From NCBI RefSeq assembly GCF_013266755.1, contig NZ_JABRWJ010000007.1, positions 372,001-436,000 on the forward strand: a stretch of 64,000 nt of DNA, given 5' to 3'. Source of the stretch: Pseudaquabacterium terrae (GTDB taxonomy: Bacteria; Pseudomonadota; Gammaproteobacteria; Burkholderiales; Burkholderiaceae_C). Shown piece by piece: positions 8,210 through 19,600 of the stretch. The translations under genes and the position numbers were made by a program. Each line of letters begins with the position of its first letter. The first letter of the stretch is position 1. Below the pieces are notes generated by a model. The model had not been told where the DNA came from. It ran no database searches and was given only the letters and a program-made list of their open reading frames with translations.

Positions 8210-10048
8210 TCATACGATTCGTTCGCGGCGCGGCGCGACGGCCAGCGCATGCACGTGCTTGGTGATCGATTGCGTGATGAAGCGCGCAGTGATCGGCGTG
8301 CCGTCGTAGTGCAGCACCGCGATCAGCCACGACGGGTCGATGTCCAGCTCGTTGACCAGCAGCGTGCGCATCTGCGCATCGCGGTTCTGCTCGGCGACGA
8401 AGACGTGGTCGTGCATCGCGATGAACTCGCGCACGCTGGGCGCGAACGGGAAGGCGCGCAGCCGCATCGCGTCCAGGTGGATGCCGTCGGCCGCCAACGC
8501 CTCGAGCGCCTCGTCCATCGCCGGCGCGGTGGAGCCGAAATACAGCACGCCCAGCCGCGTCTTCTTCGCTGCGGCGCGCAGCACCGGCTGCGGCACCAGC
8601 GTCGCGGCGGTGGCGAACTTGCGCAGCAGCCGCTGCACGTTGTACATGTAGTGCGGACCCGCCTCGGAGTAGCGCGCGTACTCGTCGCGCGTCGTGCCGC
8701 GCGTGAAGTACGCGCCCTTGTTCGGATGCGTGCCGGGCAGCGTGCGCCACGGCACGCCGTCACCGTCGACGTCCTTGTAGCGCGCGAAGTCCTTGCCCGC
8801 CTCGAGCTCCTCGGCGGTCATCACCTTGCCGCGGTCGTAGGCTTGCGACTCATCCCATGCGAAGGGCTCGCACAGGCGCTGGTTCATGCCGATGTCGAGA
8901 TCGGTCATCACGAAGATCGGCGTCTGCAGCCGGTCCGCCAGGTCCAGCGCCACGGCCGAGAACTGGAAGCACTCGTGCGGATCCTGCGGCAGCAGCATCA
9001 CGTGCTTGGTGTCGCCGTGCGACGCATAGGCGCTCGACAGCAGGTCGGCCTGCTGCGTGCGCGTGGGCATGCCGGTGGACGGACCGCCCCGCTGCACGTC
9101 GATGATCGTCATCGGGATCTCGGCGAAGTACGCCAGGCCGATGAATTCGGTCATCAGCGACACGCCCGGCCCGGACGTCGCGGTGAACGCGCGCGCGCCG
9201 TTCCAGCCGGCGCCGGTGACGATGCCGATCGACGCGATCTCGTCCTCGGCCTGCACGATCGCGAAGCGGTTCTGGCCGGTCGCCGGGTCGACGCGGTACT
9301 TGCGGCAGTACTTCTCGAAAGCCTCGGCCAGCGACGACGACGGCGTGATCGGATACCACGCGCACACGGTCGCGCCGCCGTACACGCAGCCCAGCGCAGC
9401 GGCGGTGTTGCCGTCGACGAAGATGCGCTCGCCGACGGCCTCGGCGCGCTTGACCGTCAGCCCGATCGGCGCCTTCAGGTGGTCCTTCGCGAAGCTGCGC
9501 CCGGCGTGCAGCGCGCGCACGTTCGATTCGAGCAAGCGCTCCTTGCCCTTGTACTGCTCGCTGAAGAGCATCTCGATCACCGCGGCGTCGACTTCCATCA
9601 GCACCGACAGCGCGCCCAGCACCATGATGTTCTTGAACAGCGTGCGCTGGCGCGGGTCTTCGTAGGTCGCGTTGCAGATCGCGGTGACCGGCATGCCGAT
9701 GACGTTGATGTCGTCGCGGAAGGAAGAAGGCGGCAGCGCCTTGGTGCTGTCGTAGAACAGGTAGCCGCCGACTTCGAGCTCGGCGACGTCCTGGGCCCAG
9801 GTCTGCGGGTTCATCGCGATCATCATGTCGATGCCGCCGCGCCGGCCCAGCCAGCTGCGCTCGGACACCCGCACCTCGTACCAGGTCGGCAGGCCCTGGA
9901 TGTTGCTCGGGAAGATGTTGCGCGGGCTCACCGGCACGCCCATGCGCAGGATCGCCTTGGCGAACAGCTCGTTGGCCGAGGCCGAGCCCGAGCCGTTGAC
10001 GTTGGCGAACTTGATGACGAAGTCGTTGACCGCTTCGATGCGCTTCAT
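8210..10048 (-). CDS. korA: 2-oxoacid:acceptor oxidoreductase alpha subunit (fused gamma-alpha)
   Basis: A 612-residue subunit in which the gamma domain (residues 1 to about 195, beginning 'NDFVIKFANVNGSGS') is fused ahead of the alpha domain (from about 205). The alpha domain has the signature 'AWYPITPSSSLAEAFEKY' and 'ARAFTATSGPGVSLMTEF'. This fusion is normal for the two-subunit KorAB class and differs from four-subunit pyruvate:ferredoxin enzymes. ATG at 10048 overlaps the TGA of the upstream FAD/Fe-S gene (ATGA), so translation is probably coupled. The last codons abut a GC-rich palindromic element that fills the 76-bp gap to korB. Substrate preference for 2-oxoglutarate is by family resemblance only. 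Confidence 0.88.
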   Translation of the reverse strand: MKRIEAVNDFVIKFANVNGSGSASANELFAKAILRMGVPVSPRNIFPSNIQGLPTWYEVRVSERSWLGRRGGIDMMIAMNPQTWAQDVAELEVGGYLFYDSTKALPPSSFRDDINVIGMPVTAICNATYEDPRQRTLFKNIMVLGALSVLMEVDAAVIEMLFSEQYKGKERLLESNVRALHAGRSFAKDHLKAPIGLTVKRAEAVGERIFVDGNTAAALGCVYGGATVCAWYPITPSSSLAEAFEKYCRKYRVDPATGQNRFAIVQAEDEIASIGIVTGAGWNGARAFTATSGPGVSLMTEFIGLAYFAEIPMTIIDVQRGGPSTGMPTRTQQADLLSSAYASHGDTKHVMLLPQDPHECFQFSAVALDLADRLQTPIFVMTDLDIGMNQRLCEPFAWDESQAYDRGKVMTAEELEAGKDFARYKDVDGDGVPWRTLPGTHPNKGAYFTRGTTRDEYARYSEAGPHYMYNVQRLLRKFATAATLVPQPVLRAAAKKTRLGVLYFGSTAPAMDEALEALAADGIHLDAMRLRAFPFAPSVREFIAMHDHVFVAEQNRDAQMRTLLVNELDIDPSWLIAVLHYDGTPITARFITQSITKHVHALAVAPRRERIV

Positions 10049-11883
10049 GCCAGGGTCTCCACGCGCACCGCGCTCGTCGTCTTTGCATCACGGCACGCCG
10101 GCCCGGCCTTGGTCGTCAGCAGCAGGAACTTCTGCATGTCCCAGGCGCCGGTCGGGCAGCGCTCGGCGCACAGGCCGCAGTGCAGGCAGACGTCCTCGTC
10201 CTTGACCATCACGCGCTGCGTCTTCAAGGGTGCACTGACGTACAGGGCCTGTTCGGTGTTCAAGGCCGGCGCGCTGAGTTGCAGGCGCAGTTCGGGCTCG
10301 TCGGCATCGCCGGTGAAGCTGATGCAGTCGGTCGGGCAGATGTCGACGCAGGCGTCGCACTCGATGCACAGCTTGTCGCTGAACACCGTCTGCACATCGC
10401 AGTTCAGGCAGCGCTGGGCTTCCTTGAACGCGGTCGGCAGGTCGAAGCCGAGCTCCACCTCGACCTTGATGCTCTTCAGCGCCTTCTCGGCGTCGGTCCA
10501 CGGCACCTTGAAGCGCAGGTCGTTCGACACCGCGTTGTCGTAGCTCCACTCGTGCAGGCCCATCTTCTGCGACATCAGGTTGACATGCGGCGGCGGGCGC
10601 TGCGTCACCGGTTCCTCGTGCAGCAGGCGGTCGATCGACACAGCCGCCTCATGGCCGTGGGCGACCGCGGTGATGATGTTCTTCGGCCCGAAGGCCGCAT
10701 CACCGCCGAAGAAGACATGGGGCAGGTTCGACTGGAAGGTCACCGGGTCGACCGTCGGCATGCCCCATTCGTCGAATGCGATGCCGCTGTCGCGCTCGAT
10801 CCACGGGAACGCGTTCTCTTGGCCGACGGCGACCAGCACCTCGTCGCATTCGAAGTCGACGTCCGGTTGCCCGGTGGGTTTCAGCGTGCGCCGGCCCTTC
10901 GCGTCGTAGACCGATTCGACGAGCTCGAAGCGCATCCCCACCAGCTTGCCGTTGTCGTGCAGGAAGGCCTTCGGCGTGTGGCACGGAATGATCGGGATGC
11001 CTTCGTGCATCGCGTCTTCCTTCTCCCACGGCGAGGCCTTCATGTCCTCGAAGGTCGAGCGCACGATGACCTTGACGTCGTCGGCGCCGAGCCGGCGCGC
11101 CGAGCGGCAGCAATCCATCGCGGTGTTGCCGCCGCCGAGCACGATCACGCGCTTCTTGACCGCGGTGACGTGGCCGAAGAACACGGACGCGAGCCAGTCG
11201 ATGCCGATGTGGATATCAGCCTTGGCTTCCTCGCGCCCATCGATCTGCAGGTCGCGCCCGCGCGGCGCGCCGCAGCCGACAAAGATGGCGTCCCAGCCTT
11301 CGCCGAGCAGCTCCTTCATCGAGCCGATGTAGCGGCCCGACTTGAACTCGACGCCGAGGTTCAGGATGTAGCCGCATTCCTCGTCGATGACTTCCTCGGG
11401 CAGCCGGAAGCGCGGCACCTGCGTGCGCATGAAGCCGCCGGCCTTGGCGTCGCCGTCGAAGATCGTGACCGCATAACCCTGGCTCACCAGGTCGCGGGCA
11501 ACGGTCAGCGAGGCCGGACCGGCGCCGACGCAGGCCACGCGCTTGCCGTTCTTCGGCAAGGGCCGGGGAATGATCGCGCGGATGCCGTCGCTCTTGAAGT
11601 CGGCCGCCACGCGCTTCAGGCGGCAGATCGCTACCGGCTCCGGCTTCGTGGCCTGCTTCTCCTCGACGCGGCCGCGTCGGCACGCGGGCTCGCAGGGCCG
11701 GTCGCAGGTCCGGCCGAGGATGCCGGGAAAGACGTTCGACACCCAGTTGACCATGTAGGCGTCGTCGTACCGACCCTGCGCGATCAGGCGGATGTATTCG
11801 GGGACGGGGGTGTGGGCCGGACAGGCCCATTGGCAATCGACGACCTTGTGGAAATAGGTCGGGTCGGCCACGTTGGTGGGCAT
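10045..11883 (-). CDS. FAD-dependent pyridine nucleotide oxidoreductase fused to 4Fe-4S ferredoxin domain (KorC-like)
   Basis: A 612-residue protein of glutamate-synthase-small-subunit architecture. The N-terminal Cys cluster (C17, C21, C60, C64, C68) should bind Fe-S centres. An FAD Rossmann motif follows near 117-125 ('ACVGAGPASL') and an NAD(P)H motif 'VIVLGGGNTAMDCC'. The C-terminus carries a 2x[4Fe-4S] ferredoxin with 'CIECDACVDICPTDC' and 'CLHCGLCAERCPTGA'. It probably shuttles electrons between KorAB and NAD(P). A comparable third Kor subunit is known, to my recollection, from Thauera/Azoarcus-type aromatic degraders. ATG at 11883 is preferred: it starts the conserved 'MPTNVADPTYF' and has 'aggaga' upstream, whereas the open frame extends 16 codons further. 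First gene of the operon; its stop overlaps korA. Confidence 0.82.
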   Translation of the reverse strand: MPTNVADPTYFHKVVDCQWACPAHTPVPEYIRLIAQGRYDDAYMVNWVSNVFPGILGRTCDRPCEPACRRGRVEEKQATKPEPVAICRLKRVAADFKSDGIRAIIPRPLPKNGKRVACVGAGPASLTVARDLVSQGYAVTIFDGDAKAGGFMRTQVPRFRLPEEVIDEECGYILNLGVEFKSGRYIGSMKELLGEGWDAIFVGCGAPRGRDLQIDGREEAKADIHIGIDWLASVFFGHVTAVKKRVIVLGGGNTAMDCCRSARRLGADDVKVIVRSTFEDMKASPWEKEDAMHEGIPIIPCHTPKAFLHDNGKLVGMRFELVESVYDAKGRRTLKPTGQPDVDFECDEVLVAVGQENAFPWIERDSGIAFDEWGMPTVDPVTFQSNLPHVFFGGDAAFGPKNIITAVAHGHEAAVSIDRLLHEEPVTQRPPPHVNLMSQKMGLHEWSYDNAVSNDLRFKVPWTDAEKALKSIKVEVELGFDLPTAFKEAQRCLNCDVQTVFSDKLCIECDACVDICPTDCISFTGDADEPELRLQLSAPALNTEQALYVSAPLKTQRVMVKDEDVCLHCGLCAERCPTGAWDMQKFLLLTTKAGPACRDAKTTSAVRVETLA

Positions 11884-12081
11884 CACGAGCGGCTGTCTCC
11901 TGCGGTGCATGGAGCGCCGTGGACCGGTCACCCGACCGGCCGGACCCGAACAAAACCCCGGGCCGATCCCGAACGCCCCTTCGTTGTGCGGGGCAGTCTA
12001 CTCCCGGGCGTCCTCGGGGCGCGCCCAGGCAATCCCGCGTGATTTGAGCGCCATCAAGCGCCCAGGTGTGACCACATGTAC

Positions 12082-12110
12082 TTCACATTGCGAACGGAAA
12101 TGTCTTTACA
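12082..12110 (+). promoter_or_regulatory. Candidate sigma70 promoter for the RND efflux operon
   Basis: TTCACA (12082-12087; 5 of 6 matches to TTGACA) is separated by 17 bp from TTTACA (12105-12110; 3 of 6 to TATAAT) in a locally AT-richer patch of the gap between the divergent Kor operon and the efflux operon. The predicted start of transcription near 12117 suits either candidate start codon of the adaptor gene. Pattern matching only. Confidence 0.35.
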
Positions 12111-12161
12111 CGCGCTGGGCACAGTGGCTGCCACGTGATCCGCGCCTCACCTGGCCCGACG

Positions 12162-13604
12162 ATGCCCGAACAACAAGCACCCTCCTCGCCCGTTGTCCCA
12201 CCGACGCGCCCGGCGCGCCGCTGGCTCGGCACCGCACTCGCGCTGGCCGGCCTGTTGCTGCTCGGCGGCGGCGCCTGGTACCTGACGCATCGCCCGCCGG
12301 CGACCGATGCCGCCGCGGCCGCCGGGGGTGGCCAGCCCGGAGGCGGTGGCCCGGGCGCGCGTGGCGGTGGCGGCGGGCGCGGTGGCGGCATGGCCAGCAC
12401 GGTGGCGATCGCGGTCGCGCGCCGCATCGACGTGCCGGTCTACTTCAACTCACTCGGCACCGTGACCTCGGCGGCCACGGTGGTCGTGCGCCCGCAGGTC
12501 TCGGGTGTGCTGCAGCAGGTGCTGTTCACCGAAGGCCAGATGGTCACCAAGGGCCAGCTGCTGGCACAGATCGATCCGCGGCCCTTCGAGATGACGCTGA
12601 TGCAGGCCAGCGGCGCGCGTATCCGCGACGAGGCGCAACTGCAGAACGCCAAGCTGACGCTGGAGCGCTACCGCACGCTGCTGGCACAGGACTCGATCGC
12701 GCGGCAGGATGTCGACACCCAGGCCGCGCTGGTCAAGCAGCTCGAAGGCAGTGTGACGGCCGACCGCGCCGTCGAAGGCACCGCGCGGCTGAACCTGAGC
12801 TATGCCCGCATCGTCGCGCCGGTGGCCGGGCGGGTCGGCCTGCGCGCCGTCGATGCCGGCAACATCGTCAGCAGCAGCGATGCCAACGGCATCGCGACGA
12901 TCACGCAGGTGGCGCCGATCGACGTGCAGTTCAGCGTGCCGCAGGACCGCGTGCCCGAGCTGCTGCAGCAGATGCGCGCCGGGCTGCCCGCGCGCGCCTT
13001 CGACCGCACGCGCAGCACGCTGCTCGAGGAAGGCCGCTTCGCGATCCTCGACAACCAGGTCGACACCACCACCGGCACCGTCAAGGCCAAGGCGCGCTTC
13101 CTGAACCGCGAGGGCCTGCTGTTCCCGAACCAGTTCGTCAACCTGCAGCTGCAGGTGCGCATCATCAAGGACGCCGTCGTCGTGCCGGTCAGCGCGGTGC
13201 GCAACGGCGCCGCCGGTGATTTCGTCTATGTGCTGAACGACGACCGCACCGTCAGCCAACGCCCGGTCAAGCGCGGTGAGGCGACACCGGACCAGGTCGT
13301 GATCAGCAGCGGGCTCGAAGGCGGCGAGCGGGTCGTCACTGAAGGCGCCGACCGGCTGAAGGACGGTGCGCGCGTGCAGCTCGGTGGCGACCGCGCGTCG
13401 GCTCCCGGCCGCGGTGCGTCGCGGCCCGGAGGTGCGTCGCGCCCCGACGGCGCTTCGGGCCCGGGTGGCGGCCGCTGGCGCGAAGCGCGCGCCGCCGGCG
13501 CCGCCGGCGCGTCCTGGCCGGCCGGCGCGGCCAGCGCGGCCTGGCCCGAGGGCGCATCGCGCCCGCGCCGCAGCGAGCGCCGCGCCTCGGCCCCCGATTC
13601 ATGA
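12162..13604 (+). CDS. mdtA: RND efflux periplasmic adaptor subunit (MdtA-like membrane fusion protein)
   Basis: A 480-residue adaptor. One N-terminal membrane anchor ('[16 protein letters not shown]') is followed by a Gly-rich linker, then the lipoyl/barrel-sandwich halves ('[20 protein letters not shown]' and '[19 protein letters not shown]'), the alpha-hairpin between them, and beta-barrel and membrane-proximal domains. The last 70 or so residues are a low-complexity tail of repeated G-A-S-R/W-P units beyond the usual end of MdtA. ATG at 12162 is chosen; an in-frame GTG at 12135 would add nine residues and neither has a good ribosome site. The stop overlaps the ATG of the first pump gene. 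It bridges the inner-membrane pumps to the outer-membrane factor encoded downstream. Confidence 0.88.
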   Translation: MPEQQAPSSPVVPPTRPARRWLGTALALAGLLLLGGGAWYLTHRPPATDAAAAAGGGQPGGGGPGARGGGGGRGGGMASTVAIAVARRIDVPVYFNSLGTVTSAATVVVRPQVSGVLQQVLFTEGQMVTKGQLLAQIDPRPFEMTLMQASGARIRDEAQLQNAKLTLERYRTLLAQDSIARQDVDTQAALVKQLEGSVTADRAVEGTARLNLSYARIVAPVAGRVGLRAVDAGNIVSSSDANGIATITQVAPIDVQFSVPQDRVPELLQQMRAGLPARAFDRTRSTLLEEGRFAILDNQVDTTTGTVKAKARFLNREGLLFPNQFVNLQLQVRIIKDAVVVPVSAVRNGAAGDFVYVLNDDRTVSQRPVKRGEATPDQVVISSGLEGGERVVTEGADRLKDGARVQLGGDRASAPGRGASRPGGASRPDGASGPGGGRWREARAAGAAGASWPAGAASAAWPEGASRPRRSERRASAPDS

Positions 13605-16600
13605 ACCCGTCGCGCCCGTTCGTTGAGCGCCCAGTCGCCACGGGCCTGCTGATGCTGGCGATCGTGCTGGCCGGCCTGGTCGGCTTCCGCCTGCTGCCGC
13701 TGTCGGCGCTGCCGCAGGTCGACTTCCCGACGATCCAGGTGCAGACGCTGTACCCCGGCGCCAGCCCGGAGGTGATGAGCCGCACCGTCAGCGCGCCGCT
13801 GGAGCGCCAGTTCGGCCAGATGGCCGGCCTGAATCGGATGAGCTCGACCAGCGCGTCCGGCGTCTCGATCGTCACGCTGCAGTTCTCGCTCGGCGAAACG
13901 CTCGACGTCGCCGAGCAGGAGGTGCAGGCGGCCATCAACGCAGCCGGCTCGAGCCTGCCGGCCGACCTGCCCGCGCCGCCGGTGTATGCCAAGGTCAACC
14001 CCGCCGACGCGCCGGTGCTGACGCTCGCGATCAGCTCCGACACGCTGCCGCTCACCGAGGTGCAGAACCTCGTCAACACCCGCCTGGCGCAAAAGATCTC
14101 GCAAGTCGCCGGCGTCGGCCAGGTGAGCTTGTCGGGCGGCCAGCGCCCTGCCGTGCGCATCCAGGCCGATACCCAGGCGCTGGCGGCCAAAGGCATCGGC
14201 ATCGATACGCTGCGCAGCGCGATTTCCGCGGCCAATGCCAACAGCGCCAAGGGCAGTTTCGACGGGCCGACGCGCAGCTACAGCATCAACGCCAACGACC
14301 AGCTGCTGACTGCCGCCGACTACCGCAACCTGATCGTCACCTACAAGAACGACGCACCGGTGCGGCTGGCCGAGGTCGCCCGCGTGATCGACAGCGCCGA
14401 GAACACGCAGCTCGCCGCGTGGGCAGGCCGGACACCGTCGATCATCCTGAACGTGCAGCGCCAGCCCGGCGCCAACGTGATCCGCACCGTCGATGCGATC
14501 AAGGCCCAGCTGCCGGCCCTGCAGGCGCAGCTGCCGGCGACGCTGAAGGTCGAGCTGCTGTCCGACCGCACGACAGGCATTCGCGCGTCGGTCGCGCACG
14601 TGCAGATCGAGCTCGCGCTCGCGGTGCTGATGGTCGTGCTGGTGATCTTCTTCTTCCTGCACAGCCTGCGCGCGACACTGATCGCCAGCGTCGCGGTGCC
14701 GATCTCGCTGATCGGCGCCTGCGGCGTGATGTACCTGCTCGGCTACAGCCTGAACAACCTGAGCCTGATGGCGCTGACGATCGCCACCGGCTTCGTCGTC
14801 GACGACGCGATCGTGATGCTCGAGAACATCAGCCGCCACGTCGAGGAAGGCGAGAAGCCGCTCGCCGCTGCCCTGAAGGGGGCCAAGGAGATCGGCTTCA
14901 CGATCATCTCGCTGACGGTGTCGCTGATCGCGGTGCTGATCCCGCTGCTGTTCATGGGCGACGTCGTCGGCCGCCTGTTCCGCGAGTTCGCCGTCACGCT
15001 GGCGATCACGATCCTGATCTCGGCCGTGGTGTCGCTGACGCTGGTACCGATGCTCGCCGCGCGCTGGCTCGGCGACTCGGCGCGCCATGGCGGCCGCATG
15101 GGCGCCGCGATCCAGCGCCGCTTCGACGCGGTCATCGCACGTTATGACGTCTGGCTCGGCCACGTGCTCGCGCACCAGCCGCTGACGCTGCTGGTCGCGC
15201 TGGTGACGCTGGTGCTGACGGTGATGCTCTACCTGGTGATCCCGAAGGGCCTGTTCCCGACGCAGGACACCGGCCAGCTGCAGGCGCGCGTCGAGGCGGC
15301 GCAAGGCGTGTCGTACCGCCACATGAGCGAACTGCAGCAGGCCGCGGCCGATGCGCTGCTGCGCGATCCGGCGGTCGCATCACTGGCGTCGTTCGTCGGC
15401 GTCGACGCCGCCAACAACACGATGCTGCACACCGGCCGCATGCTGATCAACCTGACGCCGAAGTCCGAGCGCGGCGATCAGGCCGCGGTGATGCAGCGGC
15501 TGCGCGAGCGCGTGTCGCAGATCGCCGGCGCGAAGCTCTACCTGCAGCCGACGCAGGACCTGACGATCGATGCCGAAACCGGTCCGACCGAGTTCCGCGT
15601 CTCGCTCGAAGGCGCCGACACCGCCAGCGTCACCGAGTGGGCGACCAAGCTGACGCAGCGGCTGCAGACGGTGCCGCAGGTGCGCAATCCCGTCACCGAT
15701 GCCGGCGCCACCGGCATGGCGGCCTTCGTCGACATCGACCGCGACACCGCAGCGCGGCTGGGCGTCACCGCCAGCGCCGTCGACGACGCGCTGTACAGCG
15801 CCTTCGGCCAGCGCATCGTCTCGACGATCTTCACCGAGACCAACCAGTACCGCGTGATCCTCGAGGCCCAGCCCGGCGTGCTGACGTCGCCGGAAGCGCT
15901 GGGCGAGCTGCGCCTGCGCACGCCGTCTGGCGGCAGCACGCCACTGTCAGCGTTGGCCACGGTGCGCGAGCGTCCGGCGCCGCTGCAGGTCACCCACGTC
16001 GCGCAATTCCCGGCCACGACGATCGGCTTCGACACCGCGCCCGGTGTCGCGCTCGGCCGCGCCGTGGACGCCATCCGCGCGGCGGCCAAGGACATCGGCC
16101 TGCCCGCCGGCGTGACGATGAGCTTTCTCGGCGCGGCCGGCGCCTACGAACACTCGCTGGCCAACCAGCTGTGGCTGATCCTCGCCGCGGTGGTCTGCGT
16201 CTACATCGTGCTCGGCGTGCTGTACGAGAGCTACATCCACCCGCTGACGATCCTGTCGACGCTGCCGTCGGCGGGAGTCGGCGCGCTGCTGGCGCTGATG
16301 ATCGGCGGCCACGACCTCGGCGTGATCGGCATCATCGGCATCATCCTGCTGATCGGCATCGTCAAGAAGAACGCGATCATGATGATCGACTTCGCGATCG
16401 ATGCCGAGCGCGACGAAGGCAAGGCGCCGGAAGAGGCGATCCGCCAGGCCGCGCTGATGCGCTTCCGCCCGATCCTGATGACGACGCTGGCCGCGCTCTT
16501 CGCCGCGCTGCCGCTGATGCTCGGCTGGGGCGAAGGCTCCGAGCTGCGCCGGCCGCTCGGCCTGGCGATCTTCGGCGGGCTGGTGCTGAGCCAGCTGCTG

Positions 16601-16699
16601 ACGCTGTTCACGACGCCGGTGATCTATCTTGGCTTCGATCGGATGGGCCGGCGCGTGCGGGATTGGCGCGAGCGCCGCGCCGCGAAGGCTGCGGCATGA
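13601..16699 (+). CDS. mdtB: RND efflux transporter permease (MdtB-like)
   Basis: A 1032-residue HAE1-type RND pump with the standard layout: TM1, a large periplasmic porter loop, TM2-6, a second porter loop and TM8-12. Recognisable motifs include '[19 protein letters not shown]' at the N-terminus, '[19 protein letters not shown]' in TM4 with the paired Asp residues used for proton relay, and '[18 protein letters not shown]' near TM10-11. In the MdtABC class two different pump proteins assemble as a heterotrimer. ATG at 13601 overlaps the adaptor's stop (ATGA) and its own stop overlaps the next pump's ATG (ATGA), so the genes are tightly coupled. Substrates (in E. coli bile salts, novobiocin and others) cannot be assigned here. 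Confidence 0.92.
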   Translation: MNPSRPFVERPVATGLLMLAIVLAGLVGFRLLPLSALPQVDFPTIQVQTLYPGASPEVMSRTVSAPLERQFGQMAGLNRMSSTSASGVSIVTLQFSLGETLDVAEQEVQAAINAAGSSLPADLPAPPVYAKVNPADAPVLTLAISSDTLPLTEVQNLVNTRLAQKISQVAGVGQVSLSGGQRPAVRIQADTQALAAKGIGIDTLRSAISAANANSAKGSFDGPTRSYSINANDQLLTAADYRNLIVTYKNDAPVRLAEVARVIDSAENTQLAAWAGRTPSIILNVQRQPGANVIRTVDAIKAQLPALQAQLPATLKVELLSDRTTGIRASVAHVQIELALAVLMVVLVIFFFLHSLRATLIASVAVPISLIGACGVMYLLGYSLNNLSLMALTIATGFVVDDAIVMLENISRHVEEGEKPLAAALKGAKEIGFTIISLTVSLIAVLIPLLFMGDVVGRLFREFAVTLAITILISAVVSLTLVPMLAARWLGDSARHGGRMGAAIQRRFDAVIARYDVWLGHVLAHQPLTLLVALVTLVLTVMLYLVIPKGLFPTQDTGQLQARVEAAQGVSYRHMSELQQAAADALLRDPAVASLASFVGVDAANNTMLHTGRMLINLTPKSERGDQAAVMQRLRERVSQIAGAKLYLQPTQDLTIDAETGPTEFRVSLEGADTASVTEWATKLTQRLQTVPQVRNPVTDAGATGMAAFVDIDRDTAARLGVTASAVDDALYSAFGQRIVSTIFTETNQYRVILEAQPGVLTSPEALGELRLRTPSGGSTPLSALATVRERPAPLQVTHVAQFPATTIGFDTAPGVALGRAVDAIRAAAKDIGLPAGVTMSFLGAAGAYEHSLANQLWLILAAVVCVYIVLGVLYESYIHPLTILSTLPSAGVGALLALMIGGHDLGVIGIIGIILLIGIVKKNAIMMIDFAIDAERDEGKAPEEAIRQAALMRFRPILMTTLAALFAALPLMLGWGEGSELRRPLGLAIFGGLVLSQLLTLFTTPVIYLGFDRMGRRVRDWRERRAAKAAA

Positions 16700-19600
16700 A
16701 TCTGTCGAAGCCCTTCGTCGAACGGCCGGTGGCCACGGTGCTGCTGACCATCGGCCTGGCGCTCGCCGGCATCGCCGCCTTCTTCGTGCTGCCGGTGTCG
16801 CCGCTGCCGCAGGTCGACTATCCGACGATCTCGGTCAGCGCCAGCCTGCCCGGCGCCAGCCCGGAGACGATGGCGTCGAGCGTCGCGACGCCGCTGGAGC
16901 GGCGCCTGGGCGTGATCCCCGGCGTCAACGAGATGACCTCGTCGAGCTCGGCCGGCTCGGCGCGCGTGACCCTGCAGTTCGACCTCAACCGCCCGATCGA
17001 CGGCGCCGCGCGCGAGGTGCAGGCGGCCATCAATGCCGCGCGCGTCGACCTGCCGGCCACGCTGCGCAGCAACCCGACCTACCGCAAGATGAATCCGGCC
17101 GACGCGCCGGTGATCATCCTCGCGCTGACCTCGAAGACGCGCACGCCGGGCCAGGTCTACGACGCGGTGTCGAACATCGTCAGCCAGCGCGTGGCGCAGG
17201 TCGACGGCGTCGGCGACGTCGAGATCGGTGGCGGCTCGCTGCCGGCGGTGCGCATCGAGCTGATGCCCTTCGTGATGCAGCGCTACGGCATCAGCAGCGC
17301 CGAGGTGCGCGCCGCGCTGCAATCGGCCAACGCCAACCGGCCGCAGGGCGCGATCGAAGGCGACGAGCGCCGGCTGCAGATCTACACGCCCAAGCCCGAG
17401 CGCAGCGCGGCGGAGTTCGCGCGGCTCGTCGTCGCCTGGCGCAACGGCGCCGGCGTGCGGCTGGCCGACATCGCCAGCGTCGAGGACAGCGTCGAGAACA
17501 CGCGCACGCTCGGCCTCTTCAACGGCGAGCCGGCGGTGGTGGTGCTGATCACGCGCCAGCCCGGCGCCAACGTGATCCAGACCGTCGACGCGGTGCGCGC
17601 GCTGGTGCCCGAGCTGCAGGCGCAGCTGCCGCAGGACATCACGCTGCGCGTCGCCTCCGACAGCACCAACTCGATCCGCTCGTCGTTGAAGGAGATCGAG
17701 CTGACGCTGGTGCTGTCGGTGCTGCTGGTGGTGGTCGTCGTCGGCCTCTTCCTCGGCAGCGTGCGCGCCACGCTGGTGCCGGCGGTGGCCACCGTCGTCT
17801 CGCTGCTGGCGACCTTCGGCGCGATGTACTTCTTCGGCTTCAGCCTCAACAACCTGAGCCTGATGGCGCTGACGGTGGCCACCGGCTTCGTCGTCGACGA
17901 TGCGATCGTCGTGCTCGAGAACACCGTGCGCCACATCGAGGCCGGCATGGACCGCATGGAAGCGGCGCTGCAGGGCGCGCGCGAGGTCGGCTTCACGGTG
18001 CTGTCGATCAGCCTGTCGCTGGTGGCGGTGTTCATTCCGCTGCTGTTCATGGAAGGTCAGGTCGGGCGGCTGTTCCGCGAGTTCGCGATCACGCTGTCGG
18101 CCGCGGTGATGATCTCGCTGGTCATCTCGCTGACGACGACGCCGATGATGTGCGCCTGGTGGCTGAAGGGCGCGGCCCCCCGGCACGACGGTCCGCCGCC
18201 GCGGCGCAGCCGCTTCGCGCGCGCCGGCGCCTGGGCCTGGCAGCAGGTGCTGAAGACCTACGCGCGTTGCCTCGACTGGGCGCTGGCCAGCAAGGCGCTG
18301 GTGATGCTGATCCTGGTCTTCGTGATCGGCATGAACGTCTACCTGTTCATGCACACCCCCAAGGGCTTCTTCCCGCGCCAGGAGACCGGCCAGATCAGCG
18401 GCGGGCTGTCGGCCGACCAGAGCATCTCGACCAAGGCGATGGGCGCGAAGCTGCGCGAGGTGGTCGACCTGATCCGCGCCGACAAGGCGGTCGACACCGT
18501 GGTCGGCTTCACCGGCGGCGGCCGCGCCGGCGGCGGCTTCCTGTTCGTCAACTTGAAGCCCTTCGGCGAGCGCAACGAAGGTTCGCAGGCGGTGATCAAC
18601 CGGCTGCGGCCGCAGCTGGCGCAGGTCACCGGGCTGCGGCTGTTCCTGAACCCGGTGCAGGACCTGCGCATGGGCGGCCGCAGCGCCAACGCGAGCACCC
18701 AGTACACGCTGAAGTCCGACAGCCTGACCGACCTGCGCCACTGGGCGACGCGGCTGGCCGACGAGCTGAAGCTCGAACCACGGCTGACCGACGTCAACAC
18801 CGACCAGACCGAGAACAGCGTCGAGAGTTACGTCGAGATCGACAAGGACAGCGCGGCGCGCTTCGGCATCACCGCCGCGGATGTCGACAATGCCCTGTAC
18901 GACGCCTTCGGCCAGCGCGCCGTCAGCACGATCTACGGCGACGTCAACCAGTACAAGGTGGTGATGGAATGGGCGCCGGCGTTCACGCGCGGGCCGACCG
19001 CGCTGAACGACGTGATGGTGCCGGCGCGCACCGCGAACGCCGTGGCCGGCAGCTCGGCGAACCCGGGCCAGCGGGATGCCTCGACAGCCGCCGCGCTGAG
19101 CAGCGCCGGCAACGTGATGGTGCCGCTGGCGGCGATCGCGCGCTTCAAGGAAGGTGCGGCGCCGACCTCGGTGCAGCACCAGGACACCGAGCTCGCGACG
19201 ACGGTCTCGTTCAACCTGGGCGACGGCGTGTCGCTGGGCGAGGCGCAGCAGATCGTCGCGCAGGCGCAGGCCCGCATCGGCATGCCGACCAATGTACGCG
19301 GCGGCTTCGCCGGCACGGCCTTGAGCTTCCAGCAGTCGCAGAGCCAGCAGCTGTGGCTGATCCTCGCGGCGCTGGTGGTGATCTACATCGTGCTCGGCGT
19401 GCTGTACGAGAGCCTGATCCATCCGCTGACGGTGCTGTCGACGCTGCCCTCGGCCGGCGTCGGCGCGGTGCTGGCGCTGCTGGCGCTGCGCATGGAGTTC
19501 ACGATCATCGCCTTGATCGGCGTCTTCCTGCTGATCGGCATCGTCAAGAAGAACGCCATCCTGATCATCGACTTCGCGCTCGAGGCCGAACGTGCGCGCG

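Noticed and set aside
8249..10543. 764-residue plus-strand open frame opposite korA
   Set aside because: Antisense shadow; korA on the minus strand has complete family motifs.
15637..16695. Long open extension upstream of mdtC giving a 1418-residue frame
   Set aside because: The extra codons are the shifted frame of mdtB, rich in Arg/Ala with no RND sequence; the conserved N-terminus starts at 16696.
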